From JAJDTT01 sp965116695 (GTDB lineage Bacteria > Acidobacteriota > UBA6911 > RPQK01 > JAJDTT01): a stretch of DNA of 64,000 bases. The stretch covers positions 1,612,001 to 1,676,000 of the forward strand of contig OZ220706.1 in NCBI GenBank assembly GCA_965116695.1, in the 5' to 3' direction. Every line of letters starts with the position of its first letter. Within the stretch, counting starts at the first letter, position 1. Positions 25,738 through 35,056 of this stretch are shown here, piece after piece. The translations under genes and the position numbers were made by a program. The notes beneath the pieces are model-generated. The model was not told the origin of the DNA, ran no database searches, and saw only the letters and a list, made by a program, of their open reading frames with translations.

Positions 25738-27477
25738 TTACCGGGGAATCACCGGCAGGATTACATGCGAGGGATACATCTCGTCGTGATAGATCGTCTG
25801 CGTGGCGACCTTCATCTCCGAGGTCATGCCGAACTCGGCGCCGGTGTTCAGATTTCGGGCCCAGCGGGGGAAGTTGCTGCTGCTGATCTCCAGCCGAATC
25901 TTGCTTCCCGGCTGGAATTCCCAGCTCGTCTCCCAAATGTGGATCGTGTACTCGTACACCTTGCCCACCTCGATATGGGTTGGATTCTCCAGAGAATCCC
26001 GGAAGCTGGCTCGTACGATCCCTTCACTGATATGAACGGACCGGCCGTCTGGCAGGACCTCGGTCAGAACCGCCGTGAAGTCGGTGTCGACGGCGCTGGA
26101 AGCGGCGTGCAGCTTGACCTCCACCGGCCCGGTGACCTCCAGCGGTTCGGACAGCTTGTCGGAGGTGTAGATCAGGACATCCTGCCGCCTCTGGACCACC
26201 AGCCGATTCTGCGGGCCTCTCTGGTTGGCCGGAAACTCGGTCTGCCCTCCAACGGTCTCCACCGGATTGGCGGGATCGTAATCGAACGTATCCTGCGGGG
26301 AATCCTCCGCAGGCTTGAAGGTGCCGAGCGTCCCGTCTCCGTAGAGTGAATTCGCCGAGCCGCCGCTGTTCAGGTAGTACTTCGTCCACTTGGTCCGGGA
26401 CAGCGGCCACTCCCACTCGTCCCGCCACTTGTTGGCGCGCATCACGAAGATCCTCAGCGGGGCTTCGGTGTCCACCCCGGTCTTCATTGCCTTCAGCCAG
26501 TAGTCGTACCACCGGACGTGCTCATCCAGGATGTCGACGTAGATGTCGGGACCGAAGTCCAGGATCGACGTCTCCATCCGCCGGTTGACGCCGTGGTCCC
26601 AGGGCCCCACCAGGAGCTTGGTCCCCTCGCGTGCCTCCCTGGAACCGCCCTCCTTCCGAAACCCGTTGAAGTTGCGGAAGTTCTCGCGCACCAGGTTGTC
26701 GTACCAACCGGTGATGAAATAGGCGGGCGCCTTGATCTGCCCGTATTTCTCCTTGACCCCGTAGCTCTTCCAATAGTCGTCGTAGGTGGGATGCCTGATC
26801 CAGGTCTTGAACCAGGGCAGGTCCGCAATATGGTCCAAGGCGGTGATCAGGGGAAGGCGCCAGAAGAACTTGTTCCAGTCGAGAATGGGATTCTCGGTGA
26901 TCCCGGGGCCGTGCAGAAACTGCATCGTGCGGCCGGCCCAGAAGAACCCGGCCACGAAGGCGACGTTGAGCTGCATCACGCCGTCGTTGTAGAGATGCCC
27001 GAAGTTGGTCTGCTGGCAGACCGAAGGGACCATGCATTTGAGGTACTTGCTGCAGTAGACCGACGGCATGATCTGCGTGAATCCAGGATAGGAGTACCCA
27101 TAGGTCCCCAGATTCCCGTCGCACCATTCCTGCTTGCCGATCCACTCGTGGGTGTCGAATCCGTCCTTGGGATCGTTCACGTAGGGGTCCCACTCGCCTC
27201 CTGAATCGTGCCGCCCCCTCAGATCCACCAGCACGGCCGCATATCCGCGCCTGGCGAAGTAGAGGGCGTGCTCCATGTCGTTGCCGCCTCTCATGTTGTT
27301 GTAGGGCGTCATCAGGAGCACGGCGGGGAATTTCCCCGGAGCGTCGGGACGATAGACGTCCGCCGAGAGATGGACCCCGTCCCGCATGGGGACCAGGTTG
27401 TGAATCTTGAACTTCACCTGGTATTGAGGTTTCGATCGCTCGTTCTGACCCATTGCGAGGACCATGGTTGTACCCAT
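25738..27477 (-). CDS. CocE/NonD family alpha/beta hydrolase
   Basis: Hydrolase of the cocaine esterase / glutaryl-7-ACA acylase / X-Pro dipeptidyl-peptidase group. The hydrolase part includes VPMRDGVHLSADVYRPDAPG and the nucleophile elbow GYSYPG; the acid and histidine are likely in the ALDHIADLPW-to-VGPWDHGVNR region (WDH). The C-terminal third is the jelly-roll domain ending PVIPR. From the ATG at 27477 it is 579 residues with a hydrophobic leader (MGTTMVLAMGQ), so it is probably exported. A TTG at 27495 would give a longer signal sequence (ILPILMGTTMVLAMGQ); the start is uncertain because the frame stays open into a receptor remnant. Natural substrates of these esterases/amidases are mostly unknown. 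Confidence 0.9.
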   Translation of the reverse strand: MGTTMVLAMGQNERSKPQYQVKFKIHNLVPMRDGVHLSADVYRPDAPGKFPAVLLMTPYNNMRGGNDMEHALYFARRGYAAVLVDLRGRHDSGGEWDPYVNDPKDGFDTHEWIGKQEWCDGNLGTYGYSYPGFTQIMPSVYCSKYLKCMVPSVCQQTNFGHLYNDGVMQLNVAFVAGFFWAGRTMQFLHGPGITENPILDWNKFFWRLPLITALDHIADLPWFKTWIRHPTYDDYWKSYGVKEKYGQIKAPAYFITGWYDNLVRENFRNFNGFRKEGGSREAREGTKLLVGPWDHGVNRRMETSILDFGPDIYVDILDEHVRWYDYWLKAMKTGVDTEAPLRIFVMRANKWRDEWEWPLSRTKWTKYYLNSGGSANSLYGDGTLGTFKPAEDSPQDTFDYDPANPVETVGGQTEFPANQRGPQNRLVVQRRQDVLIYTSDKLSEPLEVTGPVEVKLHAASSAVDTDFTAVLTEVLPDGRSVHISEGIVRASFRDSLENPTHIEVGKVYEYTIHIWETSWEFQPGSKIRLEISSSNFPRWARNLNTGAEFGMTSEMKVATQTIYHDEMYPSHVILPVIPR

Positions 27478-27626
27478 AAGGATGGGCAGGATCAACAGGA
27501 CCGGCCGAGGGCTCCCGGAAAGTGTGTTTTCAACTTCAGAAAGTATAGCTTCAACTTCTCCTTGGATTCGGAATCCGTCAAGGCAGACTTGGCGACAGAT
27601 CTCCTTTCCGGGGCGGTCACCGGTCA

Positions 27627-28360
27627 CTAGAACTCGATATCCAGGCCGAATTGCAGATGCCGCGAGTTGCCGGCGTTTCCCATCGTGGCAATGGCTCCCC
27701 CGGTGAGCAGAGTATTGGGGAATTCGAAATCCGTCCAGATCGAGAAGTCGGCCGTTGTGATTGGTGATGTTGAAGAAATCAACACGGAATCCGGCCCGTG
27801 GCCGGACCCCGCATGATCGGGATCTGGTAGACGAAATTGGAGACGAACCGCTGCCGGTAATCGGAAGAGCTGCGTCCCCATTCGGCGGCACAATCGAAGG
27901 GATTCCTCTTCACGCTGTCGCCCAAATCGGCGAACAGGTTGTTGCCGCCGCAGTCGAGCCACTTGGAATAGACGCAGGAAATGTTCCCCAGGAAACCGTT
28001 GCTGAATCCCTGCGTCAAATTGACTCTCATGCCGTCGTAGGAGGAGTCGGCGGTGGGCTGCCTCCAGCCGACCGTGGCCCAATTCTGGCAGGGCCTTCGA
28101 GCCACCCGGCTGCCGGGACCGGGAAAGGCTTGGTTCAGATTGCCGTCCCGAATCAGCTTGATGTCCTTGATTCCAATGTAACCGAGCTCGAAGACGGCCG
28201 TCTGGGAGAGAGCCTCCTCCACGGTGACGTTGTACTGCTGGTTGTAACCGTGGGCCCAATCCGCCTGAAATCCCTGCCCCGTCGAAGCCGGAATACCCGA
28301 TCCTTCGGGGAACGGCCTGTCGATGGTGAACGCCGTCAAGGTACCGTGCGGCTGAGGACG
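27627..28360 (-). pseudogene. TonB-dependent receptor C-terminal remnant, frameshifted
   Basis: A decayed end of an Oar-like outer-membrane receptor. The first frame gives barrel sequence (YNQQYNVTVEEALSQTAVFE, GYIGIKDIKLIRDGNLNQA, NGFLGNISCVYSKWLDCGG). The next recognisable piece, FRVDFFNITNHN, is in a second frame. The last piece, FPNTLLTGGAIATMGNAGNS followed by RHLQFGLDIEF and TAG, is in a third. These pieces are in the right order for a receptor, but sequence between the first two is missing and there is no plug or N-terminus. It resembles the intact receptor at 44209 only at family level. Confidence 0.88.
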
Positions 28361-28708
28361 TGCGCCGTTTCTCGCTGGGTCGGGAAAACAGAGGAAGCCG
28401 GTTCAGAGCTGCGCTTTCTTTCGCGGTTCCTCAACGATGGTTCCGTACTCACGCAGGATCGACGTCAATCGGCGGCGCCTCGGGCGCGAAGTCATCAATG
28501 CCGCCGGCATGATCTCGAAACAGTCAGAAAGCGTCAGGTCCATCGGCACCAGGACGCACCGATTCCTGTCCTGCCGGTACACGGGAAGGTCGACCTTGTT
28601 TCGACCGATCGCGACATAGGGCGCGCCCTCGTTCTCAAAGGTGACGACCCAGAGCAACGACGATCTCTTTCCCCAAAACAATCCGGAACACAGCAATCTT
28701 GCTCTCAA
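28361..28708. other. Gene-free spacer between two remnants
   Basis: About 350 bases between the receptor remnant and the surface-protein remnant. A minus-strand open frame of 101 codons (28403-28708, containing FENEGAPYVAIGRNKVDLPV) is not recognised and may be chance or further decayed sequence. No RNA or repeat is seen. Confidence 0.5.
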
Positions 28709-29212
28709 CTACCGGATGGTGTTGCTCGAATACCTGCCGAACTGGCCGTCGATGCTGATCTCGGCGGCCAGCCGGTACTTACCCGCGCCCGTTGGCGTGT
28801 AGGCGCAGAATTCCCCGGTCGTCTCGGTGTCTGCGATATCGGTCCATTCGACGTTCGGTGAGGCTCGGGTCTGCCACTTTGAACGGACGACTTCCTATGC
28901 GGCGATACAGCCTTCACTCGAAACGGAGCCCACGGTCACGTTCCCGAGTGCTACCGAGAATATCCCTTGCGACACATAGTCGTCCGCGCCTGCGCCGACG
29001 CGTTCGAAGATCACGAGCCCTTCCCGTTCCGTGTCCAGGTACGCATGCCGGCTGTCGGGGCTGGCCGCGAAGGACCGGACGTGACTGTACTCCGGAATCT
29101 GTTGGTTGTAACGGTCCGATAGCCAGGGCACCACGACGTCCCTCGCCGCGAGAGAATCGACTTCCTGCTGCCATTGGATCCCGAAGACCAGATTCGAGCA
29201 GAAGACATCCAC
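28709..29212 (-). pseudogene. Surface protein C-terminal remnant interrupted by an in-frame TAG
   Basis: The frame reads HVRSFAASPDSRHAYLDTE then EGLVIFERVG, which looks like a beta-propeller blade, to GSVSSEGCIAA. A TAG at 28895-28897 interrupts it. The same frame then continues for 61 more codons as an Ig-like domain (SKWQTRASPNVEWTDIADTE, TGEFCAYTPTGAGKYRLAAE) and stops at TAG 28709. Because sequence on both sides of the amber codon is domain-like and in frame, this is best read as a recent nonsense mutation in an already truncated gene. Suppression or recoding of TAG is possible but unsupported. Confidence 0.75.
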
Positions 29213-29422
29213 CGCCGGTATTCCCCTTCGCGAAACGGTGAATCAGCCCGGAGCAAAAGCGAGGACAGCATTCTGGACCCGGACGGCTCTCCCCGAAATA
29301 GTTTCTTGGTGTTTGAGATCGTGTGGAAAAGAAAAGGTCCGATAGTTGCTCTTACGAGTGAAGCGGAATCGGACAAGGAAACGCCCCTCATCACGATGAG
29401 CCGCTCTCTACCGTACCCAGGG

Positions 29423-32400
29423 TCAACGTAGAACGGAACGGCCCAAGTACACATCCAAGCCATAAGGCTGGCTTAATCCCGTGACGACATCCTCAACCCT
29501 GGTGCCATCCCGGTTCGCCCGCTGGATCTTGCCCGCCGAATCGTTCGTCCAGAAAATCACACCGTAGCGCGAGTCGAACACCTGCAAACTGAGTGGTGAA
29601 CTCCCCGTGACGACGTCCCGGATAGTTCCGCCCGAGTAAAACCGCTTCTGGATCTTGCGGCTAGTCAAGTCCGTCCAGTAGATCTCTTCCTCAACCCCAT
29701 CGAATTCCAAGGCTAGTGGCGAGCCCAATCCCATGATGACATCTTCAACCCTCGTGCCATCCCGGTTCGCCCGCTGGATCTTGCCCGTCGAGTATTCCGT
29801 CCAGTACATCTTTTCGACATTTGTGGTGGTCAAGTAGACTAGGGCCAAACCGGCTGGCGTATCCAATCCTGTAACGAGGTCTTCCACCCCGGTGCCATCC
29901 CGGTTCGCCCGCTGGATCTTGCCCGCCCAATAGTCCGTCCAATAAATCTTGCTGGCCGCCAGAACCAAACCGTATGGCGCGCGCAATCCCGTGATGATGT
30001 TTTCCACCCCGCTACCGTCCAGGTTCGCCCGCCGAATCTTGCCACCCGCCTGATTCCAACTCACCCAGTACATCTTGCCTACGCTCAGGTCCAACTCCAG
30101 GCCGTATGATACGTGCACGTCCCTGATGAGATCCTGGGCTCCGGATCCGTCAAGATTTGCCCGCTGGATCTTGCCCGTACCCAAGTCTGTCCAGTAAATT
30201 TTGCCGCCGGCGAAGTTGGCCAGATTGTCCGAACTCTGGTCCAGGTCCAGCGCCAAGCTGTATGGATCGTCCAATCCCGAGACGAGAACCTCCACCCCGG
30301 TGCCATCCAGGTTTGCCCGCCGGATCGTGTCCGTAAGCAAGTCCGTCCAGTGCATCTTGCCGGTACCGGCGTCCAAGGCCAATCCGGCTGGCACGGATTC
30401 GGTCACAAGATCTTCTACCCCGGTACCGTCCAAGTTTGCCCGCCGGATCCTGTGGACCCACGGCTCTCGTTGCGTCAAGCATGTCCAGTACATCTTGCGA
30501 CCGAGAAAGGTCAAGGTGGAGGGCCCGCACTCTTCCTTGATCAAGTCTTCCACTCCGGTGCCATCCAGGTTTGCCCGCTGGATCTTGCCCCTAATCCCCC
30601 AGTACATCTTTCTGCCGAGAAGGGCCAAGGCGCCGGGTCCATCCAATTCGGTGACGAGATCTTCCACCTGGGACCCGTCCAGGTTCGCCCGCTGGATCTT
30701 ACCCCTACCCTGGCGCTGTACCGGCCCCCCGTCTGCCCAGTAAATCTTGTTGGTGACCAAGTCCAGCGCCAATTCGACGGGTTGGTTCAATCCGGTGACA
30801 AGGTCTTCCACTTGGGACCCGTCCAGATTCGCCCGCCGGATCTTGTGCGTCGACAATTCCGTCCAATACATCTTGTCTGCGACCAAGTCCAGCGCGATTC
30901 CGCTGGGTCCGCCCAATTTGGTGACGAGGTCTTCCACTTGGGACCCGTCCAGGTTCGCCCGCTGGATCTTTCCGTAGCCGTAGTTCGTCCAGTACATCTT
31001 CGGTGTTCTATCGCCCGTGCCTCCGGTCCCGTTAACTGTCACTTGAACGCCCACCGAACAGTTGTTGTTGGTCGCAATCTCTCCGCTGACGGAATCGACA
31101 CAGGCGCCGTAGTAGTAGGTCCCTGCACTCGACGGGGCCGTCAACGGGATCGACTCGTTAACACTGCTCGACGCAGCAAGAGCACGCACTCCGCCCGTTT
31201 TCACGGGCGTATCGCTGGGCGATATCGTCGCGTCGCTGGAGCGGTAATAGCGCAACGTCCCCGCGGCCGACCGGCTTCCCCCCTGATTGCGGACGGTGAC
31301 CCTCAGCTCGAAGGATTGACCGGGCGTCAGCGTGGAGGCGGTGACGGAAGGCGAGGTCACAATCAGGTCCGGCGGCACGGTCACGGTGACCGTTGCTGCG
31401 GCCGCGGCTGTCCGTCCAGAGGCGTCCCGGACGGTGATGCGATAGGTCGTCGTGGTTGGCGGCGACACGATTCGTGAACCCGAGGTCGGTACCACGCCGA
31501 CGCCCGGTTCGATGGTCGCGCTCACCGCATTGGCGGAGGACCAGGTCAAGGTTGAACTTCCGCCCGACTCGATGGCACTGGGCCTAGCCGACAAAGTCAC
31601 CGTCGGCGGTGGGCTCCCGCCCGTACCTCCAGCCCCGCTCCGGTTGCCCAAATCCAGCGCAATGCCGACTGGGTTGGTCAATCCCGTGACAAGGTCTTCG
31701 ACACCCGTGCCGTCCAGATTCGCCCGCTGAATCTTGTCCGTATCCGGTTCCGTCCAGTACATCTTCCCGGCGGACGGGTCCAGCGCAATGCCGAGTGGTC
31801 GGCTCAGACCAATGACGAGGTCTTCGACCCCGCTCCCGTCCAGATTCGCCCGCTGAATCTTGTCCGCGCCCGGGTCCACCCAGTACATCTTCCCGGCACC
31901 CGGATCCAGAGCTATGTCACTTGGTGTGCTCAAACCCGTGACGAGATCTTCGACCCCGCTCCCGTCCAGATTCGCCCGCTGAATCCTGTCCGCGCTCCAG
32001 TCCGTCCAGTACATCTTCCCGCCACCGGGATCCAGTGCTATGCCATCGGGAGATCTCAAACCCGTGACGAGATCTTCGACTCCGCTCCCGTCCAGATTCG
32101 CCCGTTGAATCTTGTCACTATAGTCTGTCCAGTACATCTTCCCGGCACCCGGGTCCAGCGCAATCCCTCGTAGCCCTCTCAATCTCGTGACGAGGTCTTC
32201 GACACCCGTCCCGTCCAGATTCGCCCGCTGAATCTTGTTCGTAGCCAGGGCTATCCAGTACAATTTCCCGCCACCTGGGTCCAGCGCTATGCCGAGTGGG
32301 GTGCCCAATCCCGCGACGATGTCTTCGACCCCGCTCCCGTTCAGATTCGCCCGCTGGATCTTGCCCGTACCGGGGTCCGTCCAATAGACCTTGCCGCCGA

Positions 32401-35056
32401 CCGAATCACAGTACGGCCCTGAGTGATGCTTGATCCCTTCTAACCATCCGGTGAAAGCGGGTGTCTTGGGAACGCAAAGTCCCTGATTCTCGCCGAACTC
32501 GAATACAACCAAGCGATCCAGCCGCACGAAACTGGACGGAATCGTTCCCTCCAGTCGGTTCTGATTGATCTGTAGCCGCTCCAGGTTGGCGAGGTCTCCG
32601 AGTTCCCCCGGGACCCTCCCCGTCAATTGGTTGGTGTGGAGGAACAACATCTCCAGTTGGGACAGTCGGGACAACTCCACCGGGATCTCCCCCCTCAGCC
32701 GGTTGTCCATGAGGCCCAACTGCTGCAGTTGGGACAGGTGGAACAACTCCACCGGGATCTCCCCCGTCAGTTGGTTGTTGTTGAGGTACAACCGCTCCAG
32801 TTGGGACAGTCGGGACAACTCCCAGGGGATCGTCCCCGTCAGTCGGTTCCAGCCGAGGTACAACCACTGCAACCGGGACAGCCGGGACAACTCCACCGGG
32901 ATCTCCCCCGTCAGTTGGTTGAGGTAGAGGCCCAACCGCTGCAACTGGGACAGTCGGGACAACTCCCAGGGGATCGTCCCCGTCAGTCGGTTGTCCATGA
33001 GGTACAACTTCTCCAGTTGGGACAGTCGGGACAACTCCACCGGAATCATCCCGGTCAGTTGGTTCTCGCGGAGGTCCAAGATCTGCAGTTGAGCCAAGTC
33101 TCCGAGTTCCGGAGGAATCCGGCCGACCAAGTTATTTTCGCGGAGGTCCAACTCGATCACGCGGCCCTGCCCGTCAATCGTGACCCCGAACCATTCCCCC
33201 AGTGGCGAGCCGGTCAGCCAGTTGTCGGCGTCAACCCAGTTCGGCCCGTCGGTCGCTTCGTAAAGCGCCACCAGCACGGCCTGGTCTCCTTGCGGTGCTG
33301 CGGTGACGGTAATGGTCGCATCGGCCGCGGCCGTCCGCCCGGCGGCGTCCTGGACCGTGATGCGATAGGTCGTCGTGGCGGTCGGCGACACCGCCCGGGA
33401 ACCCGACGTCGACACGGAGCCGATGCCCGGTGTGAGCGTCGCGCTCACCGCGTTGGTGGAGGCCCACGTTAAGGTCGAACTCCCGCCCGCCTCAATGGCC
33501 GCCGGCGAGGCCGACAGAGTCACCGTCGGCGGCGGGAGGGGAGGAGGCTGGCCCCCATCGTCCTCGATCGGAATCACCGGCACCGCGGAGAGCGACCCTT
33601 GCCGTTTCCCGAACCGGAGCCCGAGCGGAGCGAACGAAGAGCCGTCCTTGGACCGCACGAACAGCATCCCACGGAAGTCCTTGAGGAAGGTCGTATCGAC
33701 CTCCTGGAACCATTCCGGAAGAGTCAAAGCTTGTTGCTGGAAATTCCCGAAAGTCAGGACCTGCCCGACCGGGTCTCTGCCCGCTTCGTTGCGGATCCGA
33801 AGCTCAATCTCGGGGGCCGTCTCCGGTTTGAAAAGCGCGAGGCCGGTACCAATCTCGCTCGATTCCTCGACAAACAGTGCAAATTGATCTCTCGGCTCGA
33901 TCGGAGCGACGCTGACCTCGATCCCGGTTTCGGCGTGCCGATAGACCAGTAATCCCCGGACCGATCCAGAGTCGGCCTCCACCTCGATCCATCCGCGCCG
34001 GACCCGCGTCCCGCCGGCGCTTCTCAGGACCCTGCTCCCCTGGGGAGGAAGGTCGAAGCGGGTTCCCAAGTCGACAAGTCCGCGAACCTGCTGTCCTTGC
34101 TGATCGTAGACCTCGACTTCCACTTGTGCGCTCTGATTGGAATCGAGATTTCCCAGAGCCAACTGCACCGACCACCCTGCCCCGTCCACATAGTCGGGAA
34201 AGTAAAGCGGCCCCGCCGTCGACTGCGTCGGCTGGAACGGATTGGGAGGGCCGTCCCCACCGTCTCCCAGGAACGGGATCACCGGCACTGTAGAGAGCGA
34301 CGCTTGCTGCTTACCGAACCGGAGCCCCAGCGGCGCAAACGAAGAGCCATCCACGGACTGCAGGAACAGCAGTCCCCGGATGTCCCTGCGAAAAGTCACG
34401 CCCATCTTGTCGATCCATTCCGGAAGGGTCCGGGCCTGCTGCAGGAAATTCCCCAGGGTGAGAGCCTGTCCGATCGGGTCCCGCCCCGCTTCGTCACGGA
34501 TCTGAAACTCGATCTCGGGCGCCGCGTCAGGTTTAAAAATGGCCAAGCCGGTGCCGATCTCGCTCGATTCCTCGACGAAAAGAGCAAAGTGGTCACGCAG
34601 TTCGACCGGGGCGACGCCGACTTCGATCCCGGAGGCGGCGTCTCGATAGGTCAGCAACCCCTTGATCGATCCCGCTTGGCTCCGAACCTCGATCCAACCG
34701 CGCCGAATCGCTCCCGTCCCGGGGCTTCTCAATACTTGGCTGCCTTGCGCGGGGAGATCAATGAGAGTTCCCGAGTTGAAGAAGGGGGAGACCCGCCGGC
34801 CCTGTGAATCGTAGACTTCGACATCCACCGGCGCGCTCCGGTTGGGATCGAGGTTGCCCAACACCAATTGCACCGACCACCCATCCCCGTCCACGTAGTC
34901 GGGGAAGTACAGGATCGTCCCACCGGTCTGCGTCTGCAGTTGGATCGACTCGTCGGTTGCAGCGCCCGCGGTCTCCACCGCCTGGGCAGGGCCCTGTGCC
35001 GCAGAGGGGACCGACAACATCAGCCCGACGACCAAGGAACGCCAGAATTTCCTCAT
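29423..35056 (-). CDS. Giant secreted repeat protein: duplicated N-domain, Ig-like, LRR, CARDB and 18 YWTD blades
   Basis: An 1877-residue predicted exported protein. Signal peptide: residues 1-26 (FWRSLVVGLMLSVPSAAQG). Two related beta-rich domains of about 230 residues follow, each opening with LYFPDYVDG (near 47 and 281). Then an Ig-like domain (about 507-588, TVTLSASPAAIEAGGSSTLT). A plant-type leucine-rich repeat domain (about 590-885) has nine 24-residue units of the form LxGxIPxELSRLSQL. A first block of six YWTD/LDLR-B blades (885-1138) has the unit KMYWTDxxxxKIQRANLDGS. A second Ig-like domain is at about 1138-1230 and a CARDB domain at 1230-1348. A second block of twelve blades runs to the C-terminus. 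Eighteen blades would make three six-bladed propellers. Such architecture suggests adhesion or protein binding at the cell surface; no enzymatic motif or anchor is seen. Confidence 0.9.
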   Translation of the reverse strand: MRKFWRSLVVGLMLSVPSAAQGPAQAVETAGAATDESIQLQTQTGGTILYFPDYVDGDGWSVQLVLGNLDPNRSAPVDVEVYDSQGRRVSPFFNSGTLIDLPAQGSQVLRSPGTGAIRRGWIEVRSQAGSIKGLLTYRDAASGIEVGVAPVELRDHFALFVEESSEIGTGLAIFKPDAAPEIEFQIRDEAGRDPIGQALTLGNFLQQARTLPEWIDKMGVTFRRDIRGLLFLQSVDGSSFAPLGLRFGKQQASLSTVPVIPFLGDGGDGPPNPFQPTQSTAGPLYFPDYVDGAGWSVQLALGNLDSNQSAQVEVEVYDQQGQQVRGLVDLGTRFDLPPQGSRVLRSAGGTRVRRGWIEVEADSGSVRGLLVYRHAETGIEVSVAPIEPRDQFALFVEESSEIGTGLALFKPETAPEIELRIRNEAGRDPVGQVLTFGNFQQQALTLPEWFQEVDTTFLKDFRGMLFVRSKDGSSFAPLGLRFGKRQGSLSAVPVIPIEDDGGQPPPLPPPTVTLSASPAAIEAGGSSTLTWASTNAVSATLTPGIGSVSTSGSRAVSPTATTTYRITVQDAAGRTAAADATITVTAAPQGDQAVLVALYEATDGPNWVDADNWLTGSPLGEWFGVTIDGQGRVIELDLRENNLVGRIPPELGDLAQLQILDLRENQLTGMIPVELSRLSQLEKLYLMDNRLTGTIPWELSRLSQLQRLGLYLNQLTGEIPVELSRLSRLQWLYLGWNRLTGTIPWELSRLSQLERLYLNNNQLTGEIPVELFHLSQLQQLGLMDNRLRGEIPVELSRLSQLEMLFLHTNQLTGRVPGELGDLANLERLQINQNRLEGTIPSSFVRLDRLVVFEFGENQGLCVPKTPAFTGWLEGIKHHSGPYCDSVGGKVYWTDPGTGKIQRANLNGSGVEDIVAGLGTPLGIALDPGGGKLYWIALATNKIQRANLDGTGVEDLVTRLRGLRGIALDPGAGKMYWTDYSDKIQRANLDGSGVEDLVTGLRSPDGIALDPGGGKMYWTDWSADRIQRANLDGSGVEDLVTGLSTPSDIALDPGAGKMYWVDPGADKIQRANLDGSGVEDLVIGLSRPLGIALDPSAGKMYWTEPDTDKIQRANLDGTGVEDLVTGLTNPVGIALDLGNRSGAGGTGGSPPPTVTLSARPSAIESGGSSTLTWSSANAVSATIEPGVGVVPTSGSRIVSPPTTTTYRITVRDASGRTAAAAATVTVTVPPDLIVTSPSVTASTLTPGQSFELRVTVRNQGGSRSAAGTLRYYRSSDATISPSDTPVKTGGVRALAASSSVNESIPLTAPSSAGTYYYGACVDSVSGEIATNNNCSVGVQVTVNGTGGTGDRTPKMYWTNYGYGKIQRANLDGSQVEDLVTKLGGPSGIALDLVADKMYWTELSTHKIRRANLDGSQVEDLVTGLNQPVELALDLVTNKIYWADGGPVQRQGRGKIQRANLDGSQVEDLVTELDGPGALALLGRKMYWGIRGKIQRANLDGTGVEDLIKEECGPSTLTFLGRKMYWTCLTQREPWVHRIRRANLDGTGVEDLVTESVPAGLALDAGTGKMHWTDLLTDTIRRANLDGTGVEVLVSGLDDPYSLALDLDQSSDNLANFAGGKIYWTDLGTGKIQRANLDGSGAQDLIRDVHVSYGLELDLSVGKMYWVSWNQAGGKIRRANLDGSGVENIITGLRAPYGLVLAASKIYWTDYWAGKIQRANRDGTGVEDLVTGLDTPAGLALVYLTTTNVEKMYWTEYSTGKIQRANRDGTRVEDVIMGLGSPLALEFDGVEEEIYWTDLTSRKIQKRFYSGGTIRDVVTGSSPLSLQVFDSRYGVIFWTNDSAGKIQRANRDGTRVEDVVTGLSQPYGLDVYLGRSVLR
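29430..31005. repeat. YWTD-encoding tandem repeat block 2 (12 units)
   Basis: Twelve imperfect units of about 110-150 bases, each encoding one propeller blade. Shared coding core is (on minus) KIQRANLDGxxVEDLVTxL. Units vary in length through insertions in the loop after the YWTD motif, for example GGPVQRQGRG in unit 3. Confidence 0.85.
31650..32400. repeat. YWTD-encoding tandem repeat block 1 (6 units)
   Basis: Six units of about 123-126 bases with high mutual identity; the plus-strand string GTCCAGATTCGCCCGCTGAA recurs in most. The near-uniform sequence compared with block 2 suggests recent duplication or gene conversion. Confidence 0.88.
32440..33190. repeat. Leucine-rich repeat tandem array (72-bp units)
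   Basis: About nine 72-base units encoding plant-type LRRs. On the plus strand the piece GGGACAGTCGGGACAACTCC recurs. Consecutive units alternate between EIPVELSRLS and TIPWELSRLS forms. Confidence 0.88.

Noticed and set aside
28403..28708. 101-codon open frame between remnants
   Set aside because: No family match and it lies in a decayed zone; described as spacer instead.
28895..28897. TAG read as pyrrolysine or suppressed stop
   Set aside because: No associated pyl genes or structural signal is visible, and the host gene is already truncated.
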